DNA of 64,000 nt from an uncultured Psychrobacter sp. (GTDB lineage: Bacteria > Pseudomonadota > Gammaproteobacteria > Pseudomonadales > Moraxellaceae): the NCBI GenBank assembly GCA_947489525.1, contig CANLDW010000003.1:347199-411198 (forward strand), read 5' to 3'. Position 1 is the first letter of the stretch. Each line of letters opens with the position of its first letter. A model generated the notes under the pieces. It was not told the DNA's origin. It made no database searches and saw nothing but the letters and a program-made list of their open reading frames with translations. Shown one piece after another: positions 48,120 through 56,397 of the stretch. Position numbers and translations under genes: made by a program.

Positions 48120-48170
48120 TCATTACCTCAACCCTTAACCCAACGTTAACTTTAAATAAAGGTGCAAAAT

Positions 48171-48674
48171 ATGAAGGATATCTACATTCAATTCCGCGGT
48201 AAATACAAGATTGACGGCGAGTCACGTGATAGCGAGCATAAAGGCTGGCTTGAAGTAAATACATGGGATCACATGATCCGTCAGCCAAAGTCAGCAACCG
48301 CTAGTAGCGTTGGCGGTCATACCTCTGAGCGCTGTGAGCACTCGGATATGACATTCCTAAAAGATTTAGATTCAACGAGTCCTAAGCTATGGGAAGCGTG
48401 TTCAGCAGGTTATACCTTTGATGAGATTCAAGTTGATTTTTACCGTGCTAATGGTGATAAGCGCGTGAAGTATCTTGAAGTCAAACTCAAGCACGCACTT
48501 ATTGCAAGCGTTGAGCCAACTATCCGCTCTGAGGGCGTGCCTATCGAAAAAGTTGGTGTTAAGTACGCAGCGGTTGAGTGGACGTACACTCAGCAAGACA
48601 TTGACGGTACGGCTAAAGGTGCCGTAACTAAGAAGTGGTCACTGGCTAACAACACGCCAACCTATACTGCTTAA
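48171..48674 (+). CDS. hcp: T6SS inner-tube protein Hcp (TssD)
   Basis: 167 residues; hexameric rings of Hcp stack into the expelled tube. The N-terminus KDIYIQFRGKYKIDGESRD and the FDEIQVDFYRANGDKRVKYLEVKLKHALI region (in part) match the Hcp family. ATG at 48171 is chosen because AAAGGTG lies just upstream; the frame also opens at GTG 48162. A hairpin terminator follows before tssE, which would raise hcp mRNA over the downstream genes. Confidence 0.95.
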   Translation: MKDIYIQFRGKYKIDGESRDSEHKGWLEVNTWDHMIRQPKSATASSVGGHTSERCEHSDMTFLKDLDSTSPKLWEACSAGYTFDEIQVDFYRANGDKRVKYLEVKLKHALIASVEPTIRSEGVPIEKVGVKYAAVEWTYTQQDIDGTAKGAVTKKWSLANNTPTYTA

Positions 48675-48720
48675 TATAAAGATAAGCAAAGTGAACTCTA
48701 ACGTATGCAATACAACAAAG

Positions 48721-48752
48721 AGAAAGGTTTACTCTTAGGCCTTTCTTTTTTT
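48721..48752 (+). terminator. Partial terminator between hcp and tssE
   Basis: AGAAAGG (48721-48727), loop, CCTTTCT (48740-48746) followed by a run of T. The 7-bp stem is modest, so read-through is likely. Confidence 0.68.
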
Positions 48753-48824
48753 TCTATTTTGGTTTCTAGCTTCAAAGTGAAACTAGCAACAGGATTAGAA
48801 ATACAGTGAAAAACATGAGGACAT

Positions 48825-49304
48825 ATGAGCTATAGCGCTAAAGAAGTGGGATTTCGCCCAAACTTGTTCGAGCAGTTATTTGACGATGCGCCAAGATATG
48901 CTAACCATGAGTTACTGGTACGTCGCCTCAATATCGACGAATTAAAATCGTCTGTTGCCAGTGATTTAGAGTCATTGCTCAACACGCGCTGTGTGGTATC
49001 AGAGCAGTTGCAACCATACTCGCAAGTACGCTCATCAATCCTGAATTTTGGTATCTTAGATTTTGTCGGTCTAAGCAGTGCCAATCCCGCTGATTGCGAC
49101 TATATTTGTCGTCAAATTGCACGAACAGTGGAGCAGCAAGACACGCGTCTAAAAAACGTTAAGGTATCCCTTGATATCGGTGCTGTTGACGTGAACCAAC
49201 TGTGTTTTTCTATCGAAGCTTTACTCAAGGTTTATCCAGCTCAAGAGCTTGTGAGCTTTGATGCTTTTTTCGAACCAAGCTCACAGCGCTATCAAGTTAA
49301 ATAA
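48825..49304 (+). CDS. tssE: T6SS baseplate component TssE (gp25-like)
   Basis: 159 residues of the GPW/gp25 family. It has the expected layout: LFEQLFDD near the N-terminus, DLESLLNTRCV, SILNFGILDFVGLS, and a C-terminal beta segment (VDVNQLCFSIEALLKVYP, FDAFFEPSSQRY). Initiates sheath assembly on the baseplate. The ATG is preceded by GAGGACAT. tssF follows after ~55 bases. Confidence 0.92.
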   Translation: MSYSAKEVGFRPNLFEQLFDDAPRYANHELLVRRLNIDELKSSVASDLESLLNTRCVVSEQLQPYSQVRSSILNFGILDFVGLSSANPADCDYICRQIARTVEQQDTRLKNVKVSLDIGAVDVNQLCFSIEALLKVYPAQELVSFDAFFEPSSQRYQVK

Positions 49305-49358
49305 AGCGAGTACAGTTATAGTGTAATGTCAGCTATATATCCTAACTATTGAGGCATT

Positions 49359-51182
49359 ATGGACAGTCTTCTTCCTTATTTTGAGCACGAGCTTAATCTG
49401 TTTAATAAGCAGTCAAAAGAGTTTGCCAAAAAGTACCCAAAGATCGCTAACCGTTTGTTAATGAGTCACGATACGGTAGATGATCCGCATATTGAGCGGC
49501 TTATTCAGGCGTTCTCGCTTATCAGTGCTCGTATCAATAAAAAGCTTGATGACTCCTATGCTGACTTTACCGAATCATTGCTCGAAGTGGTTTATCCAGA
49601 CTATCTAAAACCTTTTCCATCAGTATCCGTTGCCAAGTTTAATCTTGGGGTGCAGGCCGGAGCGATGAGTGAGGCGGTACGCGTGCCTAAAGCCAGTGCT
49701 TTTGTCACGCAAAAGCTCAATGGCACGCCTTGTCAGTTTCAGTCCACCCAAGACGTCACCTTACTGCCCTTAGAGATCGATAGTGTCACTTTTGAGACGC
49801 GCCAAGAGGTCTATGATAACCAGTACGGCTTACTAAATGGTTGTATCAGTATTAAAATCAAAACTCTCAACCCAAGCTTTGATTATCAAGCGCTGCTTGA
49901 ACATCCGCTTGATGTGTACATCGATGAAGATGCCAGCCAAGGTACGAGTCTATGGGATGTCTTGTGGTGTGATGTCAAACAAACTCACATTCAAACTGGG
50001 CAAGTCCATAAAGTAGCAGGCAGTCCTTTTGAGATCATTGGGTTTGATCCTGAGCAACAAATATTACCCAGTCACCGCGTCAGTAATGCAGCATCCTCCC
50101 TGTTAAAGGAATACTTTTATTTCCCTGAAAAGTTTAACTTTTTACGCCTAAATCTAGGTCAATACTGCCCAGAGCTAAGCTTAGATAGTAATGGTTTTGA
50201 GATTCGCTGCTATTTTAAATTTGATAAAAAAAACACCATTCGCCTAAAGAACTTGCAGCAACTAAGTACCAGTAGTATTAAGCTGTTTTGTACGCCTGTG
50301 GTGAATTTATTTAAGACTGCCGCAAAACCTATTCAAGTTACCCATCGCTCCGTTTATTACGATCTAGTGCCTGATACTCGTGCTTTGTTTCAACATGAAA
50401 TCTATGACGTGATTAAAGTGATTGAATCCAAGCAGGTGAATAACCGTTTAGTACAGCGTGAGTACCATCCGTTTTATGCTCTTAACCATTATCAGCAGCA
50501 GGACGCTGGACGCTATTATCATATCAAGCGTGACAAAGACATGGCCGAATTTAAACAGGGCTTTGAATACCAAATCATGTTTGTCGAAAAAGATCGCAAA
50601 ACGTTCTCAGGTGCGGTGAGTATGAGTGCCTCACTACTATGTACCAATAGAGACTTGCCTTCACAAGTTGTGTTTGGTCAAAGTCGCGGCGATCTATTCA
50701 GTGAGGGCATGACAGGGTTTAGTAGTCTATCCCTTCTCAAACAGCCAACACGCACCGCACGATTTGAGTACACAGGTGAAGAGCGCTGGCGTCTGATCTC
50801 ACTGATCAGTTTAAACTTTTTATCGCTCGCCGCGCAAGATGCTGATCTGATGAAAGAGTATCTATCCCTTTATGATATTACGCAGTCACCTTCTAATAAA
50901 CAGCTGGTTGAGGGCATTGTATCCGTGACAACGAGCGTCAAAGCTCGGCGTATACAGCGCTTACCGCAGCCCGGGTTTGTACGCGGTACGGTGATTGATA
51001 TTCGCATTAATCAAAAAAACTTTGCCAGCATCAGCGTGCGTCAGTTCGCGCATTTGCTCGCCCACGTATTTGGCTATCACGCCAGTCTAAACAGCTTCGT
51101 TGAGGTTGCTATTAGCGATGCGACTACCAAAGAGGAGATATACCGATGCCAACCGCGCAGTGGTCTCAGTCCTCTTATCTAA
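49359..51182 (+). CDS. tssF: T6SS baseplate component TssF
   Basis: 607 residues. N-terminal LLPYFEHELNLFNKQSKEFAKKYPKIANRL and the DPHIERLIQAFSLISARI segment are the TssF signature (in part); VYPDYLKPFPSVSVAKF is also typical. TssF forms the wedge with TssG, TssE and TssK. Its 3' end overlaps tssG by 37 bases. Confidence 0.95.
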   Translation: MDSLLPYFEHELNLFNKQSKEFAKKYPKIANRLLMSHDTVDDPHIERLIQAFSLISARINKKLDDSYADFTESLLEVVYPDYLKPFPSVSVAKFNLGVQAGAMSEAVRVPKASAFVTQKLNGTPCQFQSTQDVTLLPLEIDSVTFETRQEVYDNQYGLLNGCISIKIKTLNPSFDYQALLEHPLDVYIDEDASQGTSLWDVLWCDVKQTHIQTGQVHKVAGSPFEIIGFDPEQQILPSHRVSNAASSLLKEYFYFPEKFNFLRLNLGQYCPELSLDSNGFEIRCYFKFDKKNTIRLKNLQQLSTSSIKLFCTPVVNLFKTAAKPIQVTHRSVYYDLVPDTRALFQHEIYDVIKVIESKQVNNRLVQREYHPFYALNHYQQQDAGRYYHIKRDKDMAEFKQGFEYQIMFVEKDRKTFSGAVSMSASLLCTNRDLPSQVVFGQSRGDLFSEGMTGFSSLSLLKQPTRTARFEYTGEERWRLISLISLNFLSLAAQDADLMKEYLSLYDITQSPSNKQLVEGIVSVTTSVKARRIQRLPQPGFVRGTVIDIRINQKNFASISVRQFAHLLAHVFGYHASLNSFVEVAISDATTKEEIYRCQPRSGLSPLI

Positions 51183-52207
51183 CTGACTTAGTTGCGACGC
51201 CGCAAGCCTATGAGCTATTGCAGGCCTTGCGCCTTGTGCATCATGAGATCAGTATTGGAGCGCCTATCGAGGTGCGTTATCGCTCATCTCTATCGCTTGC
51301 CTATCCGCTGGCGGAGATTGAGTCTATGACGCTGAGCGCGCAAGACGATCTTCAAAACGGCAGCCTTGCAGTCGACACAGATACAAACGATAGAGATACA
51401 GGCGATATAAAGGTCAGGCAGCTACAGATTTATCCGTCTGTTATTGGATTGACAGGGCCATTATCTGCACTACCGTCGATGTATACCGATCAGCTGGCAT
51501 CAAGAGTTCACCATAGCAAAGATACAGCAGCGCCTGCGTTCTTGGATTTGTTTAATCATCGCCTGACTGATTTGTACGTGCAAGCGAGCTGGTTTTATAA
51601 CCTACCTTTGCAGTATGAGCTAAATCATAAAAAAGACGGTTACCTATTAAGTCTACGTGCGCTTGCTCGTCAGCCTAAAAAGCTCACGGCAATAGATAGC
51701 TTGATAGCTTACGCCGGTATGATTGCGCCTGGGCGTCTGACCGCCGATCAGCTCTCGCACGTCTTATCGCATTTTTTGGATAGCACGGTTAGCGTAGAGC
51801 AGTTCGTGCCTGAATGGTTCGATTTGCCAGCGACAGAGCAAACCGCTCTTGGTGGTCAGTATGCTGCACTTGGCGTGTCCGCATTTTGCGGCGCGCGTGC
51901 GGTACAGTTTGATAGCAAAATTAGAATTGTATTTCATCAATTAGATGCGGATCGTTATCTTAGACTCTTGCCCGCTGGGGATATGTACCAGATTATTGTG
52001 GATTTTATTCGCAAGTGGTGCGGGGTTAGTTTGGCGGTTGAGATGCAGCTTGAGCTTGATAAAGCGCACATCAAACCCTTAGCCTTATCGAGTGCGAAAG
52101 CTTTGGATGCTAGTGGTTTTGGCGGACTTGGACGCGGTGGGTTTTTAGTCAGTGGGCCTGCAAGTAATCATCATGACGACACCCGCTACGCACTACCCAT
52201 TAGCTAA
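51146..52207 (+). CDS. tssG: T6SS baseplate component TssG
   Basis: 353 residues. It has the N-terminal pattern of a conserved helix (YELLQALRLVHHE), then the RYRSSLSLAYPLAEI motif, GLTGPLSALPSMYTDQLA, and FLDLFNHRLTDLYVQASWF, all TssG features (short pieces). It overlaps tssF by 37 bases, indicating translational coupling. A 50-residue loop around 55-75 is less conserved. Confidence 0.94.
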   Translation: MPTAQWSQSSYLTDLVATPQAYELLQALRLVHHEISIGAPIEVRYRSSLSLAYPLAEIESMTLSAQDDLQNGSLAVDTDTNDRDTGDIKVRQLQIYPSVIGLTGPLSALPSMYTDQLASRVHHSKDTAAPAFLDLFNHRLTDLYVQASWFYNLPLQYELNHKKDGYLLSLRALARQPKKLTAIDSLIAYAGMIAPGRLTADQLSHVLSHFLDSTVSVEQFVPEWFDLPATEQTALGGQYAALGVSAFCGARAVQFDSKIRIVFHQLDADRYLRLLPAGDMYQIIVDFIRKWCGVSLAVEMQLELDKAHIKPLALSSAKALDASGFGGLGRGGFLVSGPASNHHDDTRYALPIS

Positions 52208-52248
52208 TGATGCTTTTATATAGATAACTAAAATGAAGGATAAAACTT

Positions 52249-55203
52249 ATGAGCCAGTTAAAAGCGGTTATTACCCATTTAAGTCCAAGCTGTCGCCAGT
52301 GCTTACAACAAGCGGCGCGGCTGTGTATTGACAAGGGTCAACGAGAAGTTGATATCGTGCATCTACTCCATGAGCTGGTTGCTACACCCAATAATGATAT
52401 TGATAAGATATTAAAAGCGAATAAAGTCAATCAGCAAGCACTGCTTGTCGAGTTATCTGAGCAATTGCAAACATTAGATCTAGCTACGGGGTCTACGCCT
52501 GTATTCAGTCAGCGTTTGATTGCGCTATTGGAGGACTCATGGGAGCTGGCGAGCAGTCAGTATGATAGCGATGGAGCGTTGGAAGTGCGCTCAGGCCACA
52601 TTCTTTTGGTACTACTAAGCTATGACAGCTACCAATCGTTGCTGCAATCTTTACCTGAACCCTTGCAGTACATAGACAGATTTACTCTAAAAGATGACTA
52701 CGAGCGCCAGTGTGCTGGCAGTACCGAAGGCAGTAGTCCTACGTCAGCTAAACAACCGCCTGCTAAACAGTCTAAGTCTGAACAAAGCGAAGATACTGAT
52801 GAAGACGGTGACGAGACTGCTACGCCAACGCCTGCGCTGGATAAATATACTTATGATCTAACTGCCAAGGCAGGTGCGGAACAAATTGATCCGGTGATCG
52901 GGCGCGAGTTTGAGATTCACCAATTAATCGATATCTTAATTCGTCGCCGTCAGAACAATCCTATATTGACTGGAGAAGCTGGTGTCGGTAAGACAGCAGT
53001 AGTTGAAGGGTTGGCACAAAAGATAGTAGCAGGAGATGTTCCCGATCAGCTCAAGGATGTGACCATACGCAGTTTGGATTTGGGCTTATTGCAAGCAGGT
53101 GCGAGCGTAAAGGGCGAGTTTGAGAACCGTCTCAAACAAGTGATAGAGGAAGTACAAGCCTCTACCAAGCCTATTATCTTATTTATAGATGAGGCGCATA
53201 CGCTAATTGGCGCAGGCGGGCAGGCGGGTCAAAATGATGCTGCTAATTTGCTTAAGCCTGCCTTGGCACGGGGTGAGCTACGTACTATTGCGGCTACTAC
53301 GTGGTCTGAATACAAAAAGTACTTTGAAAAGGATGCTGCGTTATCGCGGCGCTTTCAGGTTGTCAAAGTCGATGAGCCAGATATCGATACCGCGGTTGCG
53401 ATGATCCGAGGTCTGAGCGCAAAAATGCAGGATCATTTTAATATTTTAATCGATGATGATGCTTTGCAAGCAGCGGTTGAGCTCTCAGCACGCTATATTA
53501 GTGATCGTCAGCTACCTGATAAAGCGGTCAGCGTACTCGATACTGCAGCAGCGCGAGTCAGCTTATCAAAGACTTCTATGCCCAATCAGCTCGATCGCCT
53601 GCACGCCACAGACAGACAGCTCAAACAGCATATTAATACTTTAAGCTCGCAATTAGAGCGTATCGGTAGCGCGGATGATAAAGAAAAAATCAGTCAGCAA
53701 ATTGCCGTCTTAGATGAGCAGCGTCAAGCAAACGAGCAGCGCATCACGGATATGACAACCAGCTGGCAAGAACAGCGCGAGCTTACCGATAAGCTCGATA
53801 CACTGAACGAAGCGCTCACAAATAAAGACAAAGACGCAAGTCCGCTTGATGGCAAAGCCCGTTTAAATAAACAAACCCAGTATCAAACGACTGAGCAGGC
53901 GCTGAGGCAGGCACAAGAGTCGCATCGTCTTGTCCATGCGGTACTTGATCGGCAAGTGATTAAACAGATTATATCTGATTGGACAGGTATTCCGCTGGGC
54001 GATATGGCAGGCAATGAAAAGAGTCATATTCTAAGTCTCGCTGCAACCTTGCAAGATCGAGTTATCGGTCAAGATCATGCGATCGACGCTATCGTTAAGC
54101 GTATTCACACTGCCAAAGCCCGTCTTGACGATCCTAGTCGCCCGCAAGGCGTGTTTATGTTAGTGGGCCCAAGCGGCGTGGGTAAAACAGAAACGGCGCT
54201 AGCATTGTCTGAGGTATTGTACGGCGGTGAGCGTAATCTTATCACTATCAACTTATCTGAGTATCAAGAAGCTCATAGTGTGGCCTCTTTAAAAGGCTCG
54301 CCGCCAGGTTATGTTGGTTATGGTGAAGGCGGGGTACTAACCGAAGCGGTTCGTCGTCGTCCCTATAGCGTCCTATTGCTCGATGAAGTCGAAAAAGCGC
54401 ATCCTGATGTTTTAGACCTGTTCTATCAAGTTTTTGATAAAGGGGTGATGGAAGATAGTGAAGGGCGGCTGATTGATTTTAAAAATACGCTAATTTTGCT
54501 CACCAGTAATATCGGCTCGTCAGCAATTATGCAGCAGTGTATCAATACCGATCCTAATAACACTGACTTTAGCGTACCAGATAGTGAAAGCCTTAAACAA
54601 GCGATCAACCCGCACTTATACAAGGCCTTTAAGCCTGCGTTTTTAGGACGTCTCACGGTTATTCCTTATTATCCACTAAGCGATGATGCGCTAGCAGAAA
54701 TCATACGTCTAAAGCTGGATAAAATAACCCGCCGCATCCGTGAGAACTACGATGTGCCGTGTGAAGTCGATCCTGAGGTCATTGAGCTGATCTTATCCCG
54801 TTGTCATGAGGTTGACTCTGGTGCCCGTAATGCGGATGCGATTATTAGCCATACGCTACTGCCACAGCTGGCAGGTAAGCTGTTAGCACATGATGACAGC
54901 CAAAGCGTGTTGAAGAAAATTACCATATTTGTCAACGAGGACGATGAGTTTGCGTATCGCCTAGATTCTGATCCTATCGTCGCGCTCAACCACATGGCAC
55001 AGTATAGTGATGAGGATAGTCATGCTACTAAGGACGCAGGTACAAGTACAAAAAGCACAGCTGGAACAACAACCGCTAAAAAGAATGCTAAAAGTAAAGC
55101 AGTTGCAAATAAAACGACTACCAAAAAACCAGCCACTACCAAGCAACCAGTAGCTAAAAAAGTCAAACCTGCGACAAAGAAGTCTAATGAGGAGGCGTTA
55201 TAA
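52249..55203 (+). CDS. clpV: T6SS AAA+ sheath-recycling ATPase ClpV with Lys-rich tail
   Basis: 984 residues. N-domain (1-~150) binds contracted sheath. AAA1 has Walker [11 protein letters not shown] (~240); a middle coiled-coil region runs ~440-560; AAA2 has Walker [11 protein letters not shown] (~640) and Walker [12 protein letters not shown]. After the D2 small domain, residues ~921-984 are a Lys/Ala/Thr-rich tail ([19 protein letters not shown]) that standard ClpV lacks. Its stop overlaps the tssA start (TAATG). Disassembles contracted TssBC for reuse. Confidence 0.95.
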   Translation: MSQLKAVITHLSPSCRQCLQQAARLCIDKGQREVDIVHLLHELVATPNNDIDKILKANKVNQQALLVELSEQLQTLDLATGSTPVFSQRLIALLEDSWELASSQYDSDGALEVRSGHILLVLLSYDSYQSLLQSLPEPLQYIDRFTLKDDYERQCAGSTEGSSPTSAKQPPAKQSKSEQSEDTDEDGDETATPTPALDKYTYDLTAKAGAEQIDPVIGREFEIHQLIDILIRRRQNNPILTGEAGVGKTAVVEGLAQKIVAGDVPDQLKDVTIRSLDLGLLQAGASVKGEFENRLKQVIEEVQASTKPIILFIDEAHTLIGAGGQAGQNDAANLLKPALARGELRTIAATTWSEYKKYFEKDAALSRRFQVVKVDEPDIDTAVAMIRGLSAKMQDHFNILIDDDALQAAVELSARYISDRQLPDKAVSVLDTAAARVSLSKTSMPNQLDRLHATDRQLKQHINTLSSQLERIGSADDKEKISQQIAVLDEQRQANEQRITDMTTSWQEQRELTDKLDTLNEALTNKDKDASPLDGKARLNKQTQYQTTEQALRQAQESHRLVHAVLDRQVIKQIISDWTGIPLGDMAGNEKSHILSLAATLQDRVIGQDHAIDAIVKRIHTAKARLDDPSRPQGVFMLVGPSGVGKTETALALSEVLYGGERNLITINLSEYQEAHSVASLKGSPPGYVGYGEGGVLTEAVRRRPYSVLLLDEVEKAHPDVLDLFYQVFDKGVMEDSEGRLIDFKNTLILLTSNIGSSAIMQQCINTDPNNTDFSVPDSESLKQAINPHLYKAFKPAFLGRLTVIPYYPLSDDALAEIIRLKLDKITRRIRENYDVPCEVDPEVIELILSRCHEVDSGARNADAIISHTLLPQLAGKLLAHDDSQSVLKKITIFVNEDDEFAYRLDSDPIVALNHMAQYSDEDSHATKDAGTSTKSTAGTTTAKKNAKSKAVANKTTTKKPATTKQPVAKKVKPATKKSNEEAL

Positions 55204-56330
55204 TGAGTACGAATAACTTGACGCCTATAGAAACTCTAATCGCGCCCATCGATGGTAGTCGCCAAGGTGTAGGGGAGGACTTAACCTTTGATCCGCGCCT
55301 CGACGCTATCATTGCTGCGCGCCAAGAGGACGATCCACTACTGGCGCAGGGCAACTGGGTCACTGAGCTAAAAGTGGCGGACTGGGACTTTGTAAAAAAC
55401 GAGTGCGCCGATCTGCTAACGCACACCAGTAAGGATATCAAACTTGCACTGTGGTACGTCGATGCGCTTAGTCATACCGATCATCTAGCCGGTATCAGCC
55501 ATGGCTTACGCTTATTGCAAGCGCTTAACGATGAGTATTGGCTCACGATGTACCCGCCCTTGGATGGCGAAGATGACAGTATGGATATTCGCTCAGGTCT
55601 GCTGTCATGGTTCGTCAAGGCACTGACTGATGATCTAAAACAGCTGTCTCTAGCGGATAGTAGAACCGAGCATTACAACTATAATTACTACTTGACGGCT
55701 CGAGATCACGATAAGCAGCGTCAGCAAAACCCTGAAAGCGAAGCGACCAATCAGCTCACTCTCAGTGACTATAATCAGGCGATCAAAAACAGTAGTGCGC
55801 ACTGGCAACAAACGCTATTGACGGATCTAAATACGGTCAGTGAGCAGTGGCAAGCGTTGACTGATCAGCTTAACGATCTGATGGGTATGGACGCGCCCGT
55901 ATTTGCCTCAGTAACCGATCTGTTAACGTCGCTAACTCAGCATCTAAAACCTTTATTACCTGAATCGTTCGATACGCTGGATACCAGTGAAGCTAGTATT
56001 AGCTCTGGAGAAAGTATTGCACCATCTACAGATAACAGTGGGCAAGCTGCTAGCGCTGTCACTTCGGCAAGCTTTAATCCAAAAAGTGGCGATCATCAAA
56101 GTAATCGTCGCCAAGCGCTCAAACTACTGGGGCAAATTCAAGATTACTTCGCTGCCAATGAGCCACATAGTCCGGTCACATTTTTATTGGGCCGAGCTAT
56201 AAACTGGGCTGACATGCCGCTTGATGAATGGCTTAGCCACATTATTAAGAGCGAAGATCAGCTAGCGATGCTCTCTGACATGATCGGTATTCCGCCTAAA
56301 AGCGACTCCTCTGATTATGATAGCTACTAG
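55203..56330 (+). CDS. tssA: T6SS cap/assembly protein TssA
   Basis: 375 residues, ImpA_N family. The conserved N-terminal region contains TPIETLIAPIDGSRQGVGEDLTFDPRLDAI (in part) and WYVDALSHTDHLAGISHGLRLLQAL (in part), followed by a variable middle and a C-terminal helical region (RRQALKLLGQIQDYFAANEPHSPV). TssA primes sheath polymerisation. The start overlaps the clpV stop by one base. Last core gene before the second vgrG. Confidence 0.92.
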   Translation: MSTNNLTPIETLIAPIDGSRQGVGEDLTFDPRLDAIIAARQEDDPLLAQGNWVTELKVADWDFVKNECADLLTHTSKDIKLALWYVDALSHTDHLAGISHGLRLLQALNDEYWLTMYPPLDGEDDSMDIRSGLLSWFVKALTDDLKQLSLADSRTEHYNYNYYLTARDHDKQRQQNPESEATNQLTLSDYNQAIKNSSAHWQQTLLTDLNTVSEQWQALTDQLNDLMGMDAPVFASVTDLLTSLTQHLKPLLPESFDTLDTSEASISSGESIAPSTDNSGQAASAVTSASFNPKSGDHQSNRRQALKLLGQIQDYFAANEPHSPVTFLLGRAINWADMPLDEWLSHIIKSEDQLAMLSDMIGIPPKSDSSDYDSY

Positions 56331-56397
56331 TACATTGATCACTGTTATTCAAATCACGGTAATACAATTCAAATAGACTGAGATAAAGGGGTGTAAT

